NCBI GenBank assembly: GCA_946807835.1
Contig: OX327684.1
Location: 34,594,501 to 34,658,500, forward strand
DNA length: 64,000 nucleotides
Origin: Ailanthus altissimus
Taxonomy: Eukaryota; Streptophyta; Magnoliopsida; Sapindales; Simaroubaceae
Reading direction: 5' to 3'
Positions within the stretch are counted from its first letter, which is position 1; each line of letters starts with the position of its first letter. Position numbers and translations under genes: made by a program. Shown one piece after another: positions 11,217-24,419 of this stretch. The notes under the pieces are model-generated. The model was not told where the DNA came from. It did not search any database and saw only the letters and a program-made list of their open reading frames with translations.

Positions 11217-13853
11217 TTAATTATGATTCAGGTTCTTCCAATATTCATTTTCCCAGGCCTCCACTTGCTTTGTTAATTTAACTTTTTGGTCAATGAAATT
11301 CTTCAGGGCAGGAGGATGGTAGGGCGGAGGCATGGAACATGGGATTGTATCACTAGGAGATTTCACCATTGACTCTTCCATGAACTTTCTCCAATTACCA
11401 ATTTCAGGGCAAGCCATTATCTCTGGACAGAGCTCGATCCCTCCAGGAGGAATTGTGGGCTTGAATTTCAAGAGTTTGGCATACTCGTTTAACAGATGAA
11501 ACATGTAATCATACACATAATCCATCTTTAAGTCCTCTTGTATGAATCTACTTGCTGCCTCTCCAATGCCCTGAGCCTGTAATTCATTAACAGAACAGCA
11601 CATTAATGTCATGTTCACAGGACTTGCATAATAATTTAGCTCAAGATATTAGAATGAGGGATGATGGTAAGACCTTTTCTGTGTGATTGTTGCCCCATTC
11701 CACGGCAAATTTGAGAGAAGTGCACTTGCCGTTGTCCCTAATGGGCCAGTAGTGCTGCAATGGCACCATCCCTCTAATGAAGAAATCAAAGTAACGAGGC
11801 CTCACCAGCAAGGTCATTGCATCACATGCTAGAATATATTTCTCACTTACAGACCACGCCCATCCTTCTATGTATATCTTATATCTGATACACACCCACG
11901 TTTTTCTTTAGAATTAGAACTACAAGTTACATAAACAAAAAGATGTCATGCTTTATTGGAATTCATCAATATTACCTGTGGGTACATTGATCCTCAAGAT
12001 TTGACTGCTTGAATTGTTGTTTGGATTCTTTATCCCAGTCCTGAATTAGAAACACAGAAAAACCATAGAATTATTGATAGTTCACTATTGTTATGTTAGG
12101 ATCTTGGTTCCTAAAGTTAAAGAATATTTACCTGAACGTAAAGACGAGTGTTCCAATCATTTTTGTGAGAGACATTGCAGGTCATTAAGTCTCCTCTGAT
12201 TGGGGACACATGTGGATTGCCTCTCCAATAAGCAAAGGGTACCCTGTCCTTCCATTTGGTTTTCTTGTTACCTTCTTCAATGTCCTTCAACACATTACTC
12301 CATGGCCTTATATTCGTCTCCCCCCTAACAATAACAAGCCATGCCCCCCAGTTTATAAGATCTCCAATTGTTGCTGAAAAGATTTTAACATCGAATCCCC
12401 GCTCGTGTCTAAACTAAAGGAGATTTTTATTTCATTTCGGGTAGTGGTTGTATTCTAATCTTATGTTATAAATAATCACTAATTTTTTTGTGATCAAACA
12501 AAATCTTTTCGAACAAGATCTGTTACTTTTTGTATTGGAGCAGCTCAAAATTACAAAGTTAATGAATTATATTCTGATAATATATATGAAGTGCAGTGTT
12601 AGTGTCAATTGCAATTGTGTGAGTGATTATTTTTAAACTAATCACATCTCACTGCTTTGTTTTTTTTTTTTTTTTATATCAATACAATTCTACTAGCATA
12701 ATACAAATAATTATTAAAAAAAAACTAACTGATTTAAAAGTATCCTAAACACTTTTCAACATTTTTTTATTATAAAAAAAACACTTTTCAGAATGCAAGT
12801 ATACAACTAAAAGAATTAAGTAGAAATCTTACTCTATGAAATTCGTTTATTATTTCAGAAATTATAATAAAGACATAATGATGCAAAAAACTAATGAATA
12901 AAAATGAAGATAAAGTGATTACCAGCCCCAGAAAGACCAATCGGGGAACACAATATCCAAACTGGATCCATCAGAACAGTATCTAAACAAAGGTGGTGGG
13001 CCTCCATTTGGGCCTTGAAAGACTCTGGCTCGGATGACAGGCCGGTCATCACAGTCGAACATCAACTCCAAGTCAGGCAGTCTTCCAGGGTACAACCTTA
13101 GAAGCTGCAATATTCCCCACAACGTAAACTTGTCTCTGGTCTGTATTGACTTCCTGTACTTCTCCACATAAGCCGTCCCGTTCACGACCACAAGCCTGAA
13201 ATGTGCGGTCTTTCTGGCCCGTTCGATCATGTCCCTGCTGATTCCTGTTTCTTTCCAGTGCCGTAGATCTTCGTGGATCCACCGGAAGTATGATGGGCAA
13301 GATGGAGGGTCAGGATTGATGGGGTTGTACTTGTACTTGTGAGTGGTCGGGTAGTAATTTGTTGGACAGCTTAAGCTTTGTGTTACATTAATATTTCCAA
13401 TATCTTTAGTGCATTTTAGATTGAATTCTGAATTGATTGGCCATTTCACAGGAGATAAAACTGGTTTCTGAGAGATAACACCTGAAAAAATAGACTGAAA
13501 AAAAAAATCATAAATAGAAAAACTCAGAAATTCAATTAAATCAAAAAAAAAAAAGAAATATATTAGTACTAGTGCATGATATTCATGTTGAAGCAAAGGA
13601 ACCAAAAAAGGTCTTATTTATTTATTTTGTGAGAATTTGGAGGACTTACAGACTTATGAAACCGACCCGTAAAAACTGAAGTAGCCACAACAAAGAGGAA
13701 AAATAAAAAGAAGAAGATGGCAGTAGTAGTTGTTGTAGTAGTACTCTTCCTCCTTGTTGGCTGCGATAATGGCGTTAGCTTGTTTGCAGTGAAGTGCCTA
13801 TAAATCCCTGATGCGTGCCAAAAACTGTTTTGATATCTATCGTTCTTGTTCAT
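11217..13853 (-). CDS. GT90 (CAP10/rumi-like) O-glycosyltransferase, copy B
   Basis: Same family and exon plan as copy A. Exons (minus strand): 13650-13853, 12923-13494, 12132-12324, 11976-12040, 11674-11884, 11217-11576. They join in phase to 534 residues. The three middle exons have identical lengths in both copies (193, 65 and 211 bases). The cytosolic N-terminus differs from copy A and carries a run of seven Thr just before the membrane anchor (IFFFLFFLFVVATSVF, about residues 47-62). Family signatures: YFRWIHEDLRHW, AHFRLVVV, FPDWSFWGW, VPFAYWRGNPHV, YIEGWAWSVSEKYILACD and FAVEWGNNH. Expected to be a Golgi/ER lumenal glycosyltransferase. Acceptor unknown; the rumi-homologue label reflects family membership, not proven O-glucosylation of EGF domains. 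Confidence 0.92.
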
Positions 13854-16090
13854 GATTTTGAGGTTCCCACTTCCCAGTTCTCACTAACCCTTTCCAAAAA
13901 ATAGAAAAAAATAATCTCAATATCAGAAGTTCCCTATATATGACTATGTGCTATGGCTGTTAATCGAAATCTTGCCCTATATCTGAAATTTGGTAGTAGA
14001 TAAGGCTAAACATCTGAGTTATAAGTCTTGTTGAACATAAAGTTTCTATGTACATATGCTAGTTTAAATCAAGAAAAATAAAAAGAAAAACCAAATAATA
14101 AAGGAAAGGAGATTAGAGAAGAGAGCTAAGCTGGCTTGGTTGTGGGCAAGACTCAGAATCAAGGAAAGAGAGAGAGATACAGAGGTTTCACAAAAGTTCG
14201 TTAGTCCAGGCCAGGAACCCACCTACATATAGTACGAATGAACCTCTTTCACCCTAAAATCAAACTAAAAGAAAATATTTATAATCAGAAATATGAAGGG
14301 GTGAATAGAGAAGACGAACGGTGAAAACGTGCTACGCTTGCTTGCTTAAGAAGGTCGATCCACGTTTCATGCCCATAATTTGCTCCATATTAATATAATA
14401 ACGTAGTACATTACTTGCTAACTCATGTTATTATCTTCATGACAATTCACAACAACAACCGATGATTCTTCTTTCATGCTACTTTGTTCATTATCTAGAG
14501 TTTCGAGATTAATCTTACTCAACTGTATATATATAAATTTTCTTTTGGTCAAAACAGAAAAAAAAAAGAAATGACATCAAGATAATACTCATTATTTGTA
14601 AGAAACCGAAATAGCAGGTTTACCGGTTTTTCTTGATGTTTACAACTCCTTCCTTCCCCGATGTGAAGTTTTTCAGGTCAATAAAATTAGGCTACCCAAT
14701 AGGCCATTAGAATAATTCTTTATATTACAACTCTAATTTGGTTAGTTTACATTCCACTATTAATTTTGGTTGCTTGAACCATACCAGAAGATTCTGCTGC
14801 TAATTAAGCTAGCTCATTCTCGTCAACACAAATGATCCTATCTTAATTTGTTAGTTTTCACTAACCATGTATATAAATCAACACAAATCTTACCTTAATT
14901 TTTTTTTTTAAAAAAAAAACGTAAAATGATAACACAAAATTTTATATTTAATTGCATTCAATCTAATGGGAATGAGGATGGATGACTTGCAACATTAAAT
15001 ATTAATTTTTAAATTTGAATTTTCACCAATGAATTACGCACAAAAAAAGGTGAAATTTTATACCCAAGTAAAAAAAAAATGAAGTTAAAAGACCCCTACC
15101 TATATATAAAATTTAAAGTAATATACTTTTTGTAAAATGGAAGAGTGACAATAATTTTATCATTAGTTTAAGATTCTTAAATAATCCATTTTCACTTAAT
15201 GATTTATTTTTGGTAAACCTTCAAATATGGTAATCCTTCAAAGTCCTGTAAGTTTGGTAACACTGAAAGTGTAGTTTAGGCCCGACCTACGTTTAGGACA
15301 CTCTTTGATCTTAAATTACTAGAAGGATTTAAAACGTGAGAGCAAGATGGTGACGGTTAAAGTGCGGTTAACACCGAGGCAAAGTAACAAATCTCGTGTA
15401 CTGATGCACTCCCTCTTCTCTATTATCATATTATCTCTACCCAATGATATATAGCACGTTAAATTGTTACTCTATAATTTCCGTTTCACGTTGATTGCAA
15501 GGGAACCCATCATCTAAACATACTATTACTTGACAGAAAATTTTCATAATCTAATTTTTTTTTTAGGGGTAAAATTTGCGGAAAGAATCCAACAGAACTA
15601 TATTTTAAAGATTAAATAAATTAGGCATATTATCATCATAGGATTTGGCCATGTGCCGTGAGGAGAAGTCAATGTCAAGATTTTGACTTTATAATTCGAA
15701 TGGGCCAAAGTATTTGACTCACAAAACAATCAACCCAAGGTATATGACGTCTAGCTTGGGTTGCCACAAACGTTACGCAATTACAGTTGCTACTTGCAAA
15801 GGACATTGCTTAATCTGTTCGTCCATACCACGTGCCATGCACGCACTTGACTTTGCGGTGGATCACTTAGCGTAATACTTCCGTTCAGGAAATTGAATAA
15901 TTCTTCCTCAATGTCTCTAATTTAATTGCTTCAGAAAAACAAACCAAAAAAAAAATCTCTCGCTTAAACATGATTAATGCGTCTAAACCGCCCGTTAAAA
16001 TGGGTCGATGACTCCACAATAATGTAAGTGTTCCCTGTAGTATAAGCTAGAAAAATGGCTAACATGTAAAAAAAAATCATTTGCAAACAT
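13854..16090. other. Intergenic, upstream of GT90 copy B
   Basis: AT-rich, no coding exon. It should contain the leader and promoter of GT90 copy B. It holds a cluster of TTGAC cores near 15530-15860, listed separately. Confidence 0.6.
15525..15865. promoter_or_regulatory. Cluster of W-box cores (TTGAC/GTCAA)
   Basis: TTGAC or its reverse complement occurs about six times: ACTTGACAG near 15530, AGTCAATGTCAAGATTTTGAC near 15667-15687 (three copies), ATTTGACTC near 15713 and ACTTGACTTT near 15848. W-box cores are WRKY sites when clustered. The group lies about 1.7 kb upstream of GT90 copy B and just past the 3' end of the deaminase gene, so a target gene is uncertain. Confidence 0.3.
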
Positions 16091-16097
16091 TGTAGCC

Positions 16098-16212
16098 TGC
16101 ATTCAAAGGTGTGGCCCAGTGATAGGCTCTATGAGCCAAGTGCATCTTACCTACTTGTGCATGGGTTTGAGGTTCTGGTACTTGTCAGGCTCAAAAACTT
16201 ATCCAAGAAAAA
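16098..16212 (+). mobile_element. tRNA-derived SINE with target-site duplication
   Basis: A degenerate pol III A box (TGGCCCAGTGATAGG) and B box (GGGTTTGAGGTTC) lie about 60 bases apart, and the element ends in an A-rich tail. It is flanked by AAACATTGTAGCC (16085-16097) and AAACATTCTAGCC (16213-16225), a 13-base duplication with one mismatch. This structure is diagnostic of a SINE insertion. Confidence 0.7.
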
Positions 16213-16420
16213 AAACATTCTAGCCCTACAATAGCAAAAATGTTATCTTCACAATGCATAACAATAATGGTAGTTTGGCGGGTTCTTTAACAGCTTTACC
16301 GTGCACACGATCGCTTACAAGATTTCTAATCTAGCACTCTAACTGCATCTGCATCAAGAATAGCAAAATTGGAGTTATGTTGCTAACTTATTTGAAAAAA
16401 GTTTAATCACTTCCTGAAAT

Positions 16421-19400
16421 TTACCTCACTTCTTTGAAGAAGGCCTCGTATTCCAGGGGTTTTACTAGCCAATTACTAAAAGGTAGTCTTCCTTTAAAAA
16501 TTTTTGAAGCTAAATTATATGCTCGAGCCCCGTCCTGCAAAACATTGCACGTCAAACTCTTGAAGACAGCAATTAATATGCCTTTTTTTTTTTTGCTATA
16601 AGTTAACAGAGAAACACTTTTGCACTTTCAGAACATATTAGATTAGTGAAATGGACAAGTCACCAAATATACTTGCTATAAAACTTAGCTAAATTGGCAG
16701 AGAGATTGAATAGCAATAAATTTTAGGAAAAAGAAACTCACTAAACCTTTCACATCTAGTCGACTATCAATGTAAGTTGACAAAAAAGTTCAATTTCAAA
16801 TCCCAACTATACTATGAAAATAACAGTTTGAATTCAATTTTTTAATTCCTTGTTAAGGGGAAAAAGGAACACAACTTGTTTGAAGTAGTAACATGACCCC
16901 TGTATTAAAATAACAATAAATGTGATAAAAGGGGGAAAAGAGAACATTCACATATAAATCCAGAAAATCAAAATTACCTTGAGTTCTCGATAGGATGTAT
17001 CAGCATCAAGGCATTCGATTTTGCTTTCATGCCTCAGAGACAAAAATACATCCAGTAATCGCTTCCTAGGGAAGAAAAAAAAAAACAATTAACATCATGA
17101 TGATGTTTATGCCTTATATGATTATATTTATGGAGAACATTATCTTAGCTTACTTGCATAAAGATGACTGAGTAGATGGAGAAAGTGCCCCTTTAGCGGA
17201 GGTGCCTTGCTTTCTTCCGGTGGTTCCAAGAATGACTTCATGGAGGCCTGACTTATTCCAACATATAGAATACCTGTGAATGAAAGCATAGAGCACACTG
17301 AACAACAAAACAACAAAGCAAAATAAGTTCTAGACTTGATCAAATTAAATAAATACCCGCATGTTAAAGTAGATGAAGCACTCTCAGAATGCTGAAATTC
17401 CTTTGGTGTTACTGGTGCCGCCAAAAGTAGTGGCTGCCAATGGCATTATTGTGAACTTGTTATTACCCTACTCACTTTCTATATTATTGAAACACCAGAC
17501 ACTACACAGACCTTATTCACTTGGAAGGGACTTATAATTTCCTTTGATAACGGTAAAATCCGATCGTGTAAAGATCTTTTCAAGCACTCCTCCAAGGGAA
17601 AATCTTCAGCATTGTTAGGGGATTGTCCAACAGTAATGGAAGAGAGGTAAATGGGTTGAAGAAAGTAAGAAAGTAAAGCTCCTGAAACAAGATGAAGAAA
17701 GACCTACTCATATAACTCTAGCCCATTCAGAAACAAAGCCTATCTGCTGAAAACTTACTGTCATTAGAGAGGGAAGAACATTCAAGATGCCAAGTCATGC
17801 CATTTCACATGCATGAGTGCAAGCTTAGAACTATTTTAACATCAGCCTCTATTGTGCCAATAATTTATATTATGAACTTAAACTAATCTGTTTATGTCAG
17901 TGGTGTGCAAACCTTCAGCAACACGACTGCACATTTCAATATAAATTATAACCAGTTACCAGTTGATAGTTAATGCTATCAAAATAAGTTGGAAAATTTT
18001 ATAAAATATCATTAAACTAACCTTGAACTCCAACAACATTCCAACGAGCTATCTTGTCAGAGCAGCTAACCGACAATGTTGTATCACCACGACCAGGCTT
18101 CCTTTGAACCATTCCATTGCATTGCAGGCTATCATCTGCAACCATATAACCTTATAAGTTCTCCCTGAAATAAAAATTCTTATGTCAAGACCAAAAGGCC
18201 TTCTCATTATAATAGAGCTTGGAAAAGCAAAACATACAACTTCTAACAATAGGCAATAAGAAAATAAGTCATGATGACAGTCAAATGTCTTAAGACGGAG
18301 AATACAATTAGGAACCAAAATTAGGTAAAAAGCAATGAGAAATAGCAACTTGGATGCGAAATTAAAATATTGTGAAGAATGAAATTTAAATTCCAGAACT
18401 ACCATTATCCATTTTTGAAGCTTCGCAAATCCCAGTAATGGAATTGTTAAGCTCGTGCAAAGATGATGGCGAGTTGCCTTCTCTTAGGGATATATTTCTC
18501 AGTGGAGACAAAGATGAACTGAGTGAAGCATCCCCACCTATACAAAACCACCAGAAAAAATTCCTCAGTCATTAATTGTACATGTCCAAAGGTATATATA
18601 CCTATTCAAATGCAAAAGCACAAAATCAATGAAGATAAATGATTCTTTTCATTCCAAATTTGATAGAAAAAGGATAAAAATCACAAAATTTTACATGGCA
18701 ACTGTGATATATACAGATGTAGCTTCCAACCCACTCTTAATCTGTATTTTCCTTGGCCATCATGATTCATTGCGTCCAACTGGAAAAAGGAGTTTTTGAA
18801 AACATCAACTTGCAATTCTTGGGTGCCACCACTACATTTGTGTTTATCTAAAACCTCAGCAAGACATTGAATCTCTGTATAGAAGAACCTTGAATCATAT
18901 GAAAAAAAAATAGAAATGAGATAATTGACATATTTGAACAATGAACAAGAAGTTTTACCATGAATTATATCCTATAAAATTCTAAAACAAATTACTTAAA
19001 TCAAACAGATATGCACTCGCAAACACCAAATTATACTCCTGAAAGCTGATAAATTGAAAGAACATACATGTTAATGGAAGTTTAAAACATGCTAATAGAT
19101 TAAGCAACAACATGAAGAGTGAGATGGACCTCAATAAAGCTCTTCGGGCGATAATTTCGGCATGGGAGTCGTTGACAATGTCACCATGCGGGCTCAAGAG
19201 CTTACGGCCGATACATTTCGTTCCCGTTCCCATAGCAACAACTTCGACATCTGAACTCAAAAGAGATAATATCAAAATCAAATTAATTAAGCGAGCAAAG
19301 CAATTTCGATTGCCACTCAAAGATTCCTTGTTTAATTAAAAGAAAGGAGATAGAAAGGGCAAAAAAAAAAAAATATGAAGGACCTTGAGAAGGAGAAGAG

Positions 19401-19549
19401 AGGAGAAAGGCGGCCAATACTGTGACTTCGCGTCCCTGAGGCTTTCCCTTCTTTGGAAGTGAGTTGTAATGCGATAGTACTTTCTTAGATACTATCTCTC
19501 CCCACTGTTTCTCTGTTTCAAAACAACAAGAAGAAGATTCGAACTCCAT
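16421..19549 (-). CDS. TAD1: tRNA-specific adenosine deaminase 1 (ADAT1/TAD1)
   Basis: ADAT1/Tad1 deaminates adenosine 37 to inosine in eukaryotic tRNA-Ala. Exons (minus strand): 19384-19549, 19130-19250, 18695-18888, 18403-18537, 18022-18135, 17512-17681, 17357-17433, 17154-17273, 16978-17065, 16421-16534. All ten join in phase to 432 residues. The deaminase zinc and catalytic set is intact: HAE at residues 85-87 (in [15 protein letters not shown]), Cys161 in LPCGGDAS, and Cys230 in [11 protein letters not shown]. Other family signatures are MGTGTKCIG near the N-terminus, and [20 protein letters not shown] and FSNWLVKP near the C-terminus. The ATG at 19549 is preceded by an in-frame TTG and is the natural start. 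It is divergently arranged with the remorin gene about 1.3 kb away. Nothing abnormal seen. Confidence 0.93.
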
Positions 19550-20832
19550 GAACAAGTCTCAAACTCGAGCAAACCGACTTCCCCAGGCCAACAGTATTTG
19601 ACTATTCAGCATCGACCAATCTTGACACGTCAGCAACATTCGGTCCCACTTGTTTTCTTGTCGTGTACCGTTGTGAGTTGTGATTTTCCCGTTTGCTAAT
19701 CACGAACTTCAAAAACCTTAATTTCCGAAACAAAATTCTCGAATTGGTACAAAACAATCCGTAAAGAACGCTAGATTCCAATTGATCAACTCTTTCTTCT
19801 TTTTGTTAAATTAAATAAAAGAAAATGCATTATTTCAAAAGAGAGAAATAGTATAATAATAAAAAAAAAATAAAAGAAACGCGTGATTGAACAAAAGCCT
19901 CAATCATTAAACTTAGATATTCAAGAAATATAATATCAGATAATTATAATTCACGATTCTTAGCTTGTTAGTGGAATGAATGAATGAAGGAAGGAAAGTG
20001 GAATTAAACAAAACGACACTAGCATTTAATAATCAGAGAGAATACAAGAAAGGCGATTCATTTGAGTAGTGCCAGTTGTTAACCAGAACAAACCAACGCA
20101 TTGTTAAAGGCCATCATCAATTTCAATCCAACCGTCCAATAACCATTAACTTGGCCTGTACTGTACTGTAGACCCACGCTCACATGTTCATCAGCGCAGG
20201 CGCAGCTACTACAATTCGACGGATCGACATCCTTAACGCCCGTCTACGCGCGTGCACTATAAGCCTGCAACTCTTAAGTCTCTAACCGTTTTAGAAGTAG
20301 TCGAGCATTTTCTAATCTCATAACCTCGTGGCAAGCACGAGCAATGTGAGCGCGTGAAAGGATAAATTGGCACTGACGAACGTTTTTATCCAATGGTCCA
20401 ACTCATCAAACTGAATGTTTGTTTGCATCTGGATTATTACGACGTCGTATTACACATGCCGACGCTGATGTTTCTCCCCCCCCCCCCCCCCCCCCCCCCT
20501 GCACATACGTGGCAGCAAGATACTGCCTTTACCTGTATTACCTGTCGGCGAAAAAAGCAATTGCATCATGATTCAAGAACATCATTCCTCCAACATGGAG
20601 ACACAAATATACCGTTGGATTAAACTTTTGGCACGTAAATCTGTATGACAATAAAGATCAACGGTGAATAGATGCACTCAAATTAATTTATAGCTCATAT
20701 AATATTTCCATTTTTTCACTACACTCTTCGAAAAGACTATATATAGAGAGAGTCCGAGTGTTGAGAGTGGAAACTGAGCGACGTTGCAATAATTTGGATA
20801 TTGAATCGTTGTGTTGTGTCGTTAAGATTAAT
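19550..20832. promoter_or_regulatory. Divergent promoter region between TAD1 and remorin
   Basis: This 1.3 kb separates two head-to-head genes. For remorin, a TATATATA box lies at 20738-20745, about 90 bases before its ATG, with an ABRE-like TACGTGGCA near 20507. A run of 24 C lies at 20476-20499. No coding exon recognised. Confidence 0.6.
20476..20499. repeat. Homopolymer of 24 C
   Basis: Uninterrupted C run about 350 bases upstream of the remorin ATG. This is rare in plant DNA, and its length is likely unstable between alleles and unreliable in the assembly. Confidence 0.95.
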
Positions 20833-23800
20833 ATGGCGGAGGAGCAACTGAAGAAGGTAGAAGCCGAGTCACCGGCGGCTCCGGCTCCGGCTCCAGCTCC
20901 GGCTGCGGCTCCTGCTCCGGCTGGACCTAAAAACGACGTCGCCAAGGAGATACCAGTTGTTCAAGGAGGTCAAGAGAAGCCTGATGATTCCAAACCTCTC
21001 GCCGTAGTTGAAAGTAAGTCCTCTCCCTCTCTCTCTCAGACACACCATTAAAAACCAAAAAAGCAAGCTCTTTGTGAATATATGTAGATATTTTTCTGTG
21101 AATATATGTAGATATTTTTCTGCGGCTCTTTTTGCGTTTAGTCTTCGTTGTTTATTATGTAAGCTGTGTTTTTCGATAATTCGATTTTCTTAATTGGTAT
21201 TTATCATTTAGACGGGATTTGAGAAACCAGAGAATCTCGTATGTATGAAACGACCTAATGCAATTTAGTTGGCTCACATGACATGGAAATTCCATTGCTT
21301 TATGAATAGAAAGCATTTGCTTTGTTTTGTTAATTGGCGTTCCCTCTGTTTTCACATAATTGAAAGAGATGGTCGAGTTTTAGATATCAATTTTGATTTG
21401 GATTCCCAATTTCGATCGATTGATATTCTTCATATTGAGAGATTCGAATCAAAAGATCACTTTTTTTCTGTATAATTATAGTGATTTCCTCGCCAGTCAG
21501 AGAATTTTGCATGCTCTTCTCTGTTTCTGTCATCTGTGCGTATCCGTTTTAATTTCTCTGTTGGTTCGTTAATTTTATTTATTAGTTTTAAGTAAATGAC
21601 ATTTGCAAGGATATGTGGTGCCTATGCCTTCATTTTTTTTTAAAAAATTATCCATATCATTTCTTCCTTACAGAAATCCAATTAAAGTGACTTTATCTCT
21701 TGAATAGAAATATTCTTTTATTACAAAAATTATCAATAAATAGAGAGAAAAAAAAAGCAAACATGAATATTTTTGCCGTGAGTAAAAGTTTTTCATAATT
21801 AAAATCGCCCCATCATAACCAATCAGGTTTTAGGTCCAATATCTATTATGGAGAATTTCTCTTTGGGAGACAGCTTTTCGTCCATTGCTTTTGAAAAAAA
21901 TTGTTTATTTTTCTCTAATAAGAACTTTTGGGAATCATAACTAAAGCGTTACAGTTGCAGATGTTATGCTTTTATTGTCTGTAGTTTGATTAGGTGAAAA
22001 TCAAAGATGCTTGTCCAGCTGTCCACTTTGTAAAGATGCTTGTCCAGTTGTCCAATTTGTTTTATGAATGATGATGCTTTAACTTATGACTTAGGAGAAG
22101 CTTAATATACACTACATTAAATTCGGTCTTTAATATATCATGATAGAAATTAAATCTATACTATGCCATATAATTCGGAAAGAAAGATAATAATGGGTTA
22201 GTGGAAAAACATAAGATAAAAGGAAAAAAAACAGAGAGGATATGGTGATTGCAGGGTTGATAACAGTGGATATTCCATTCAAAATTGGACAATAGGACTT
22301 CCACTTTCCTAAATTTTCCAATTTTCAGATTGAAAATAATGTGATTGATCTAGTTCTTTGATCAGTAGTATAAATGTAGCAAGTATATCATTTCATCATA
22401 TTACGAGCTTTTGATAGGAGGACATGCTTGTTATACGCAACATGATTTCTTTTTGTCCTACTCAGCATACTTTGATTTGACTATAGCGTTATCTTAGAAA
22501 TTGTTATAAATAGTCAATATTATTGTAAATCATGTATTGGTATTCCTTGCTTTTAGGGAATCAAGCACTGGCCACTCCTCCATAAACTACCTTATGGTTT
22601 TCTAGAAAAATCATCTTCTTGAATCTATCATAGGTGTTAACAGTAATAAGGAAATAGGATTTTCATTTGTCTTAGCTGTTGTTTCATGGCATCAAAGCCA
22701 CTTGCCCTCACATGAGTTTGCAAGGGGAGGAGTAATTGTCTTGAGCAGTCTCAACAGGAGGGGCTTAATCATGTAAACTACCTTGGATGATGCATGCTAG
22801 GTTGCAATTTACATGCTTTAAAATTAACATAAAAGAAATTAACTCCAAATTGGATCTTAAAAACAACAGTGATCACTCACTGGAATAAATAAAATGGAAA
22901 AAAAAAAAAAATCCATCCTATAATTTGACAATGGGACCTCCACTTCCTTAGAATTTTCTTTTTAATTCCAAAAAACAATGTAAATATAGTTCTTTTATAA
23001 TTCGGTAAATGTGGCATACGAATTTCTTCATTGATCATCATAATACTTGTCTTGTCATTTACAGAAACTCCAGAGTCGGCAGAAAAGAAGAAAATTTCTG
23101 GAGGATCGCATGATAGAGGTAAGTGCTGGGAGTACTTCATCATTTTGTGTGCTCCCATTATTACGAAGGAAGTTCCCAAGTGAATAACATGTGGGTTTTG
23201 TGTTATGTTTTCCAGACGTTGCTCTTGCAGAGGTTGAGAAGGAAAAAAGAACATCTTTTATCAAGGCATGGGAAGATAGTGAAAAGTCAAAAGCAGAGAA
23301 CAAGTAAGGCTTCTTCAAATTGCTTTCTTTTATGCATATGATACGGCCATACAAGTCAGTTTTATCACCTTAACAATCTAATCCGATTGAGAAGAGATTC
23401 ATCTTTAACTTTTTCCTACTGGTCCTTGAATTTGAAGCAATTGTTGCTTAAAATGTTGAACAGGGCTCAGAAAAAGCTCTCTGCTGTTATTGCGTGGGAA
23501 AATAGCAAGAAAGCATCTATAGAAGCGAAACTGAAAAAGATTGAGGTAAGTCACCCCCTTCTTGTTCTAGAAATTCATAAATCCTTGGACTTCTTGACCT
23601 TGTGGAAGCCATCCAGCATGATTCTAGCTGCTTCATCTTTAGTCTAACTTGAGCATATTAAATCATTGGCAGGAACAATTGGAGAGGAAGAAGGCAGAAT
23701 ATGCTGAAAAAATGAAAAATAAGGTAGCTTTGATTCACAAAGAAGCAGAAGAGAAAAGGGCAATGGTTGAAGCTAAACGTGGAGAAGAAGTTCTTAAGGC

Positions 23801-23867
23801 AGAGGAGATAGCTGCCAAATATCGTGCAACTGGGAGCACTCCAAAGAAGCTCCTCGGTTGCTTCTGA
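20833..23867 (+). CDS. Remorin, group 1 type
   Basis: Remorins are plant plasma-membrane nanodomain scaffold proteins on the cytosolic face, linked to cell-to-cell movement and immune signalling. Exons: 20833-21013, 23065-23118, 23216-23303, 23464-23545, 23673-23867. They join in phase to 199 residues. The N-terminus is disordered and rich in Ala-Pro repeats (about residues 13-36). The Remorin_C coiled-coil region spans about residues 85-195 (VALAEVEKEKRTSFIKAWED, AVIAWENSKKASIEAKLKKI, KKAEYAEKMKNK). The tail KKLLGCF has the Cys expected to be acylated for membrane anchoring. Intron 1 is about 2.05 kb, much longer than the rest. A TATA box lies about 90 bases upstream of the ATG. Confidence 0.95.
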
Positions 23868-24419
23868 AGTCATAATTTTTTTTGCACCTGGTATATTTTT
23901 CTTCGTTTGTTTGCATCTCCAGGTTTACAATTACATCTGTATATTTTCTTGTTTGCCTTTTGTGTGTTGTGGTTTGGTGTTTAAATCTCTGTGGAACTTG
24001 AGCAAGTATTAAGAATTGGGTGTTGTGGAATAGGAGTACTATATTTTTTTATTTATTTGCTTAGAACAATTTGCTTTTCTTGACATGAATAATGATCAGT
24101 TCAAAAGTTGTTATACGTTGGGCGCCTTTGTATTTGTTCATATATTCACATTATTTATTCTGTTTTTGCCACTATAACTTTTTCTTAGAAGGTGGATTTC
24201 CCATAATGGCAGTTTACCATATGAGCAATATGAAAACTGTTAAGTTCTGTGTACTAATAATCATCCAAAAAACTTAACCTTGAAACGGGATTTTCAGTAA
24301 GCCCACCTAGATTCAGATTGCTTATGCCATTTTCACTGACAGTAAAACAGATGAATAATGTACCTTAGAGAAAAATTTCAATAGAGGCGGCAAATAGGCG
24401 GTTGAATTTAGCACAGTAA

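Noticed and set aside
12340..12420. B-box-like GGGGATTCGAT on the minus strand in GT90 copy B intron 2
   Set aside because: No partner A box, A-tail or flanking duplication found, so it is not called as a SINE.
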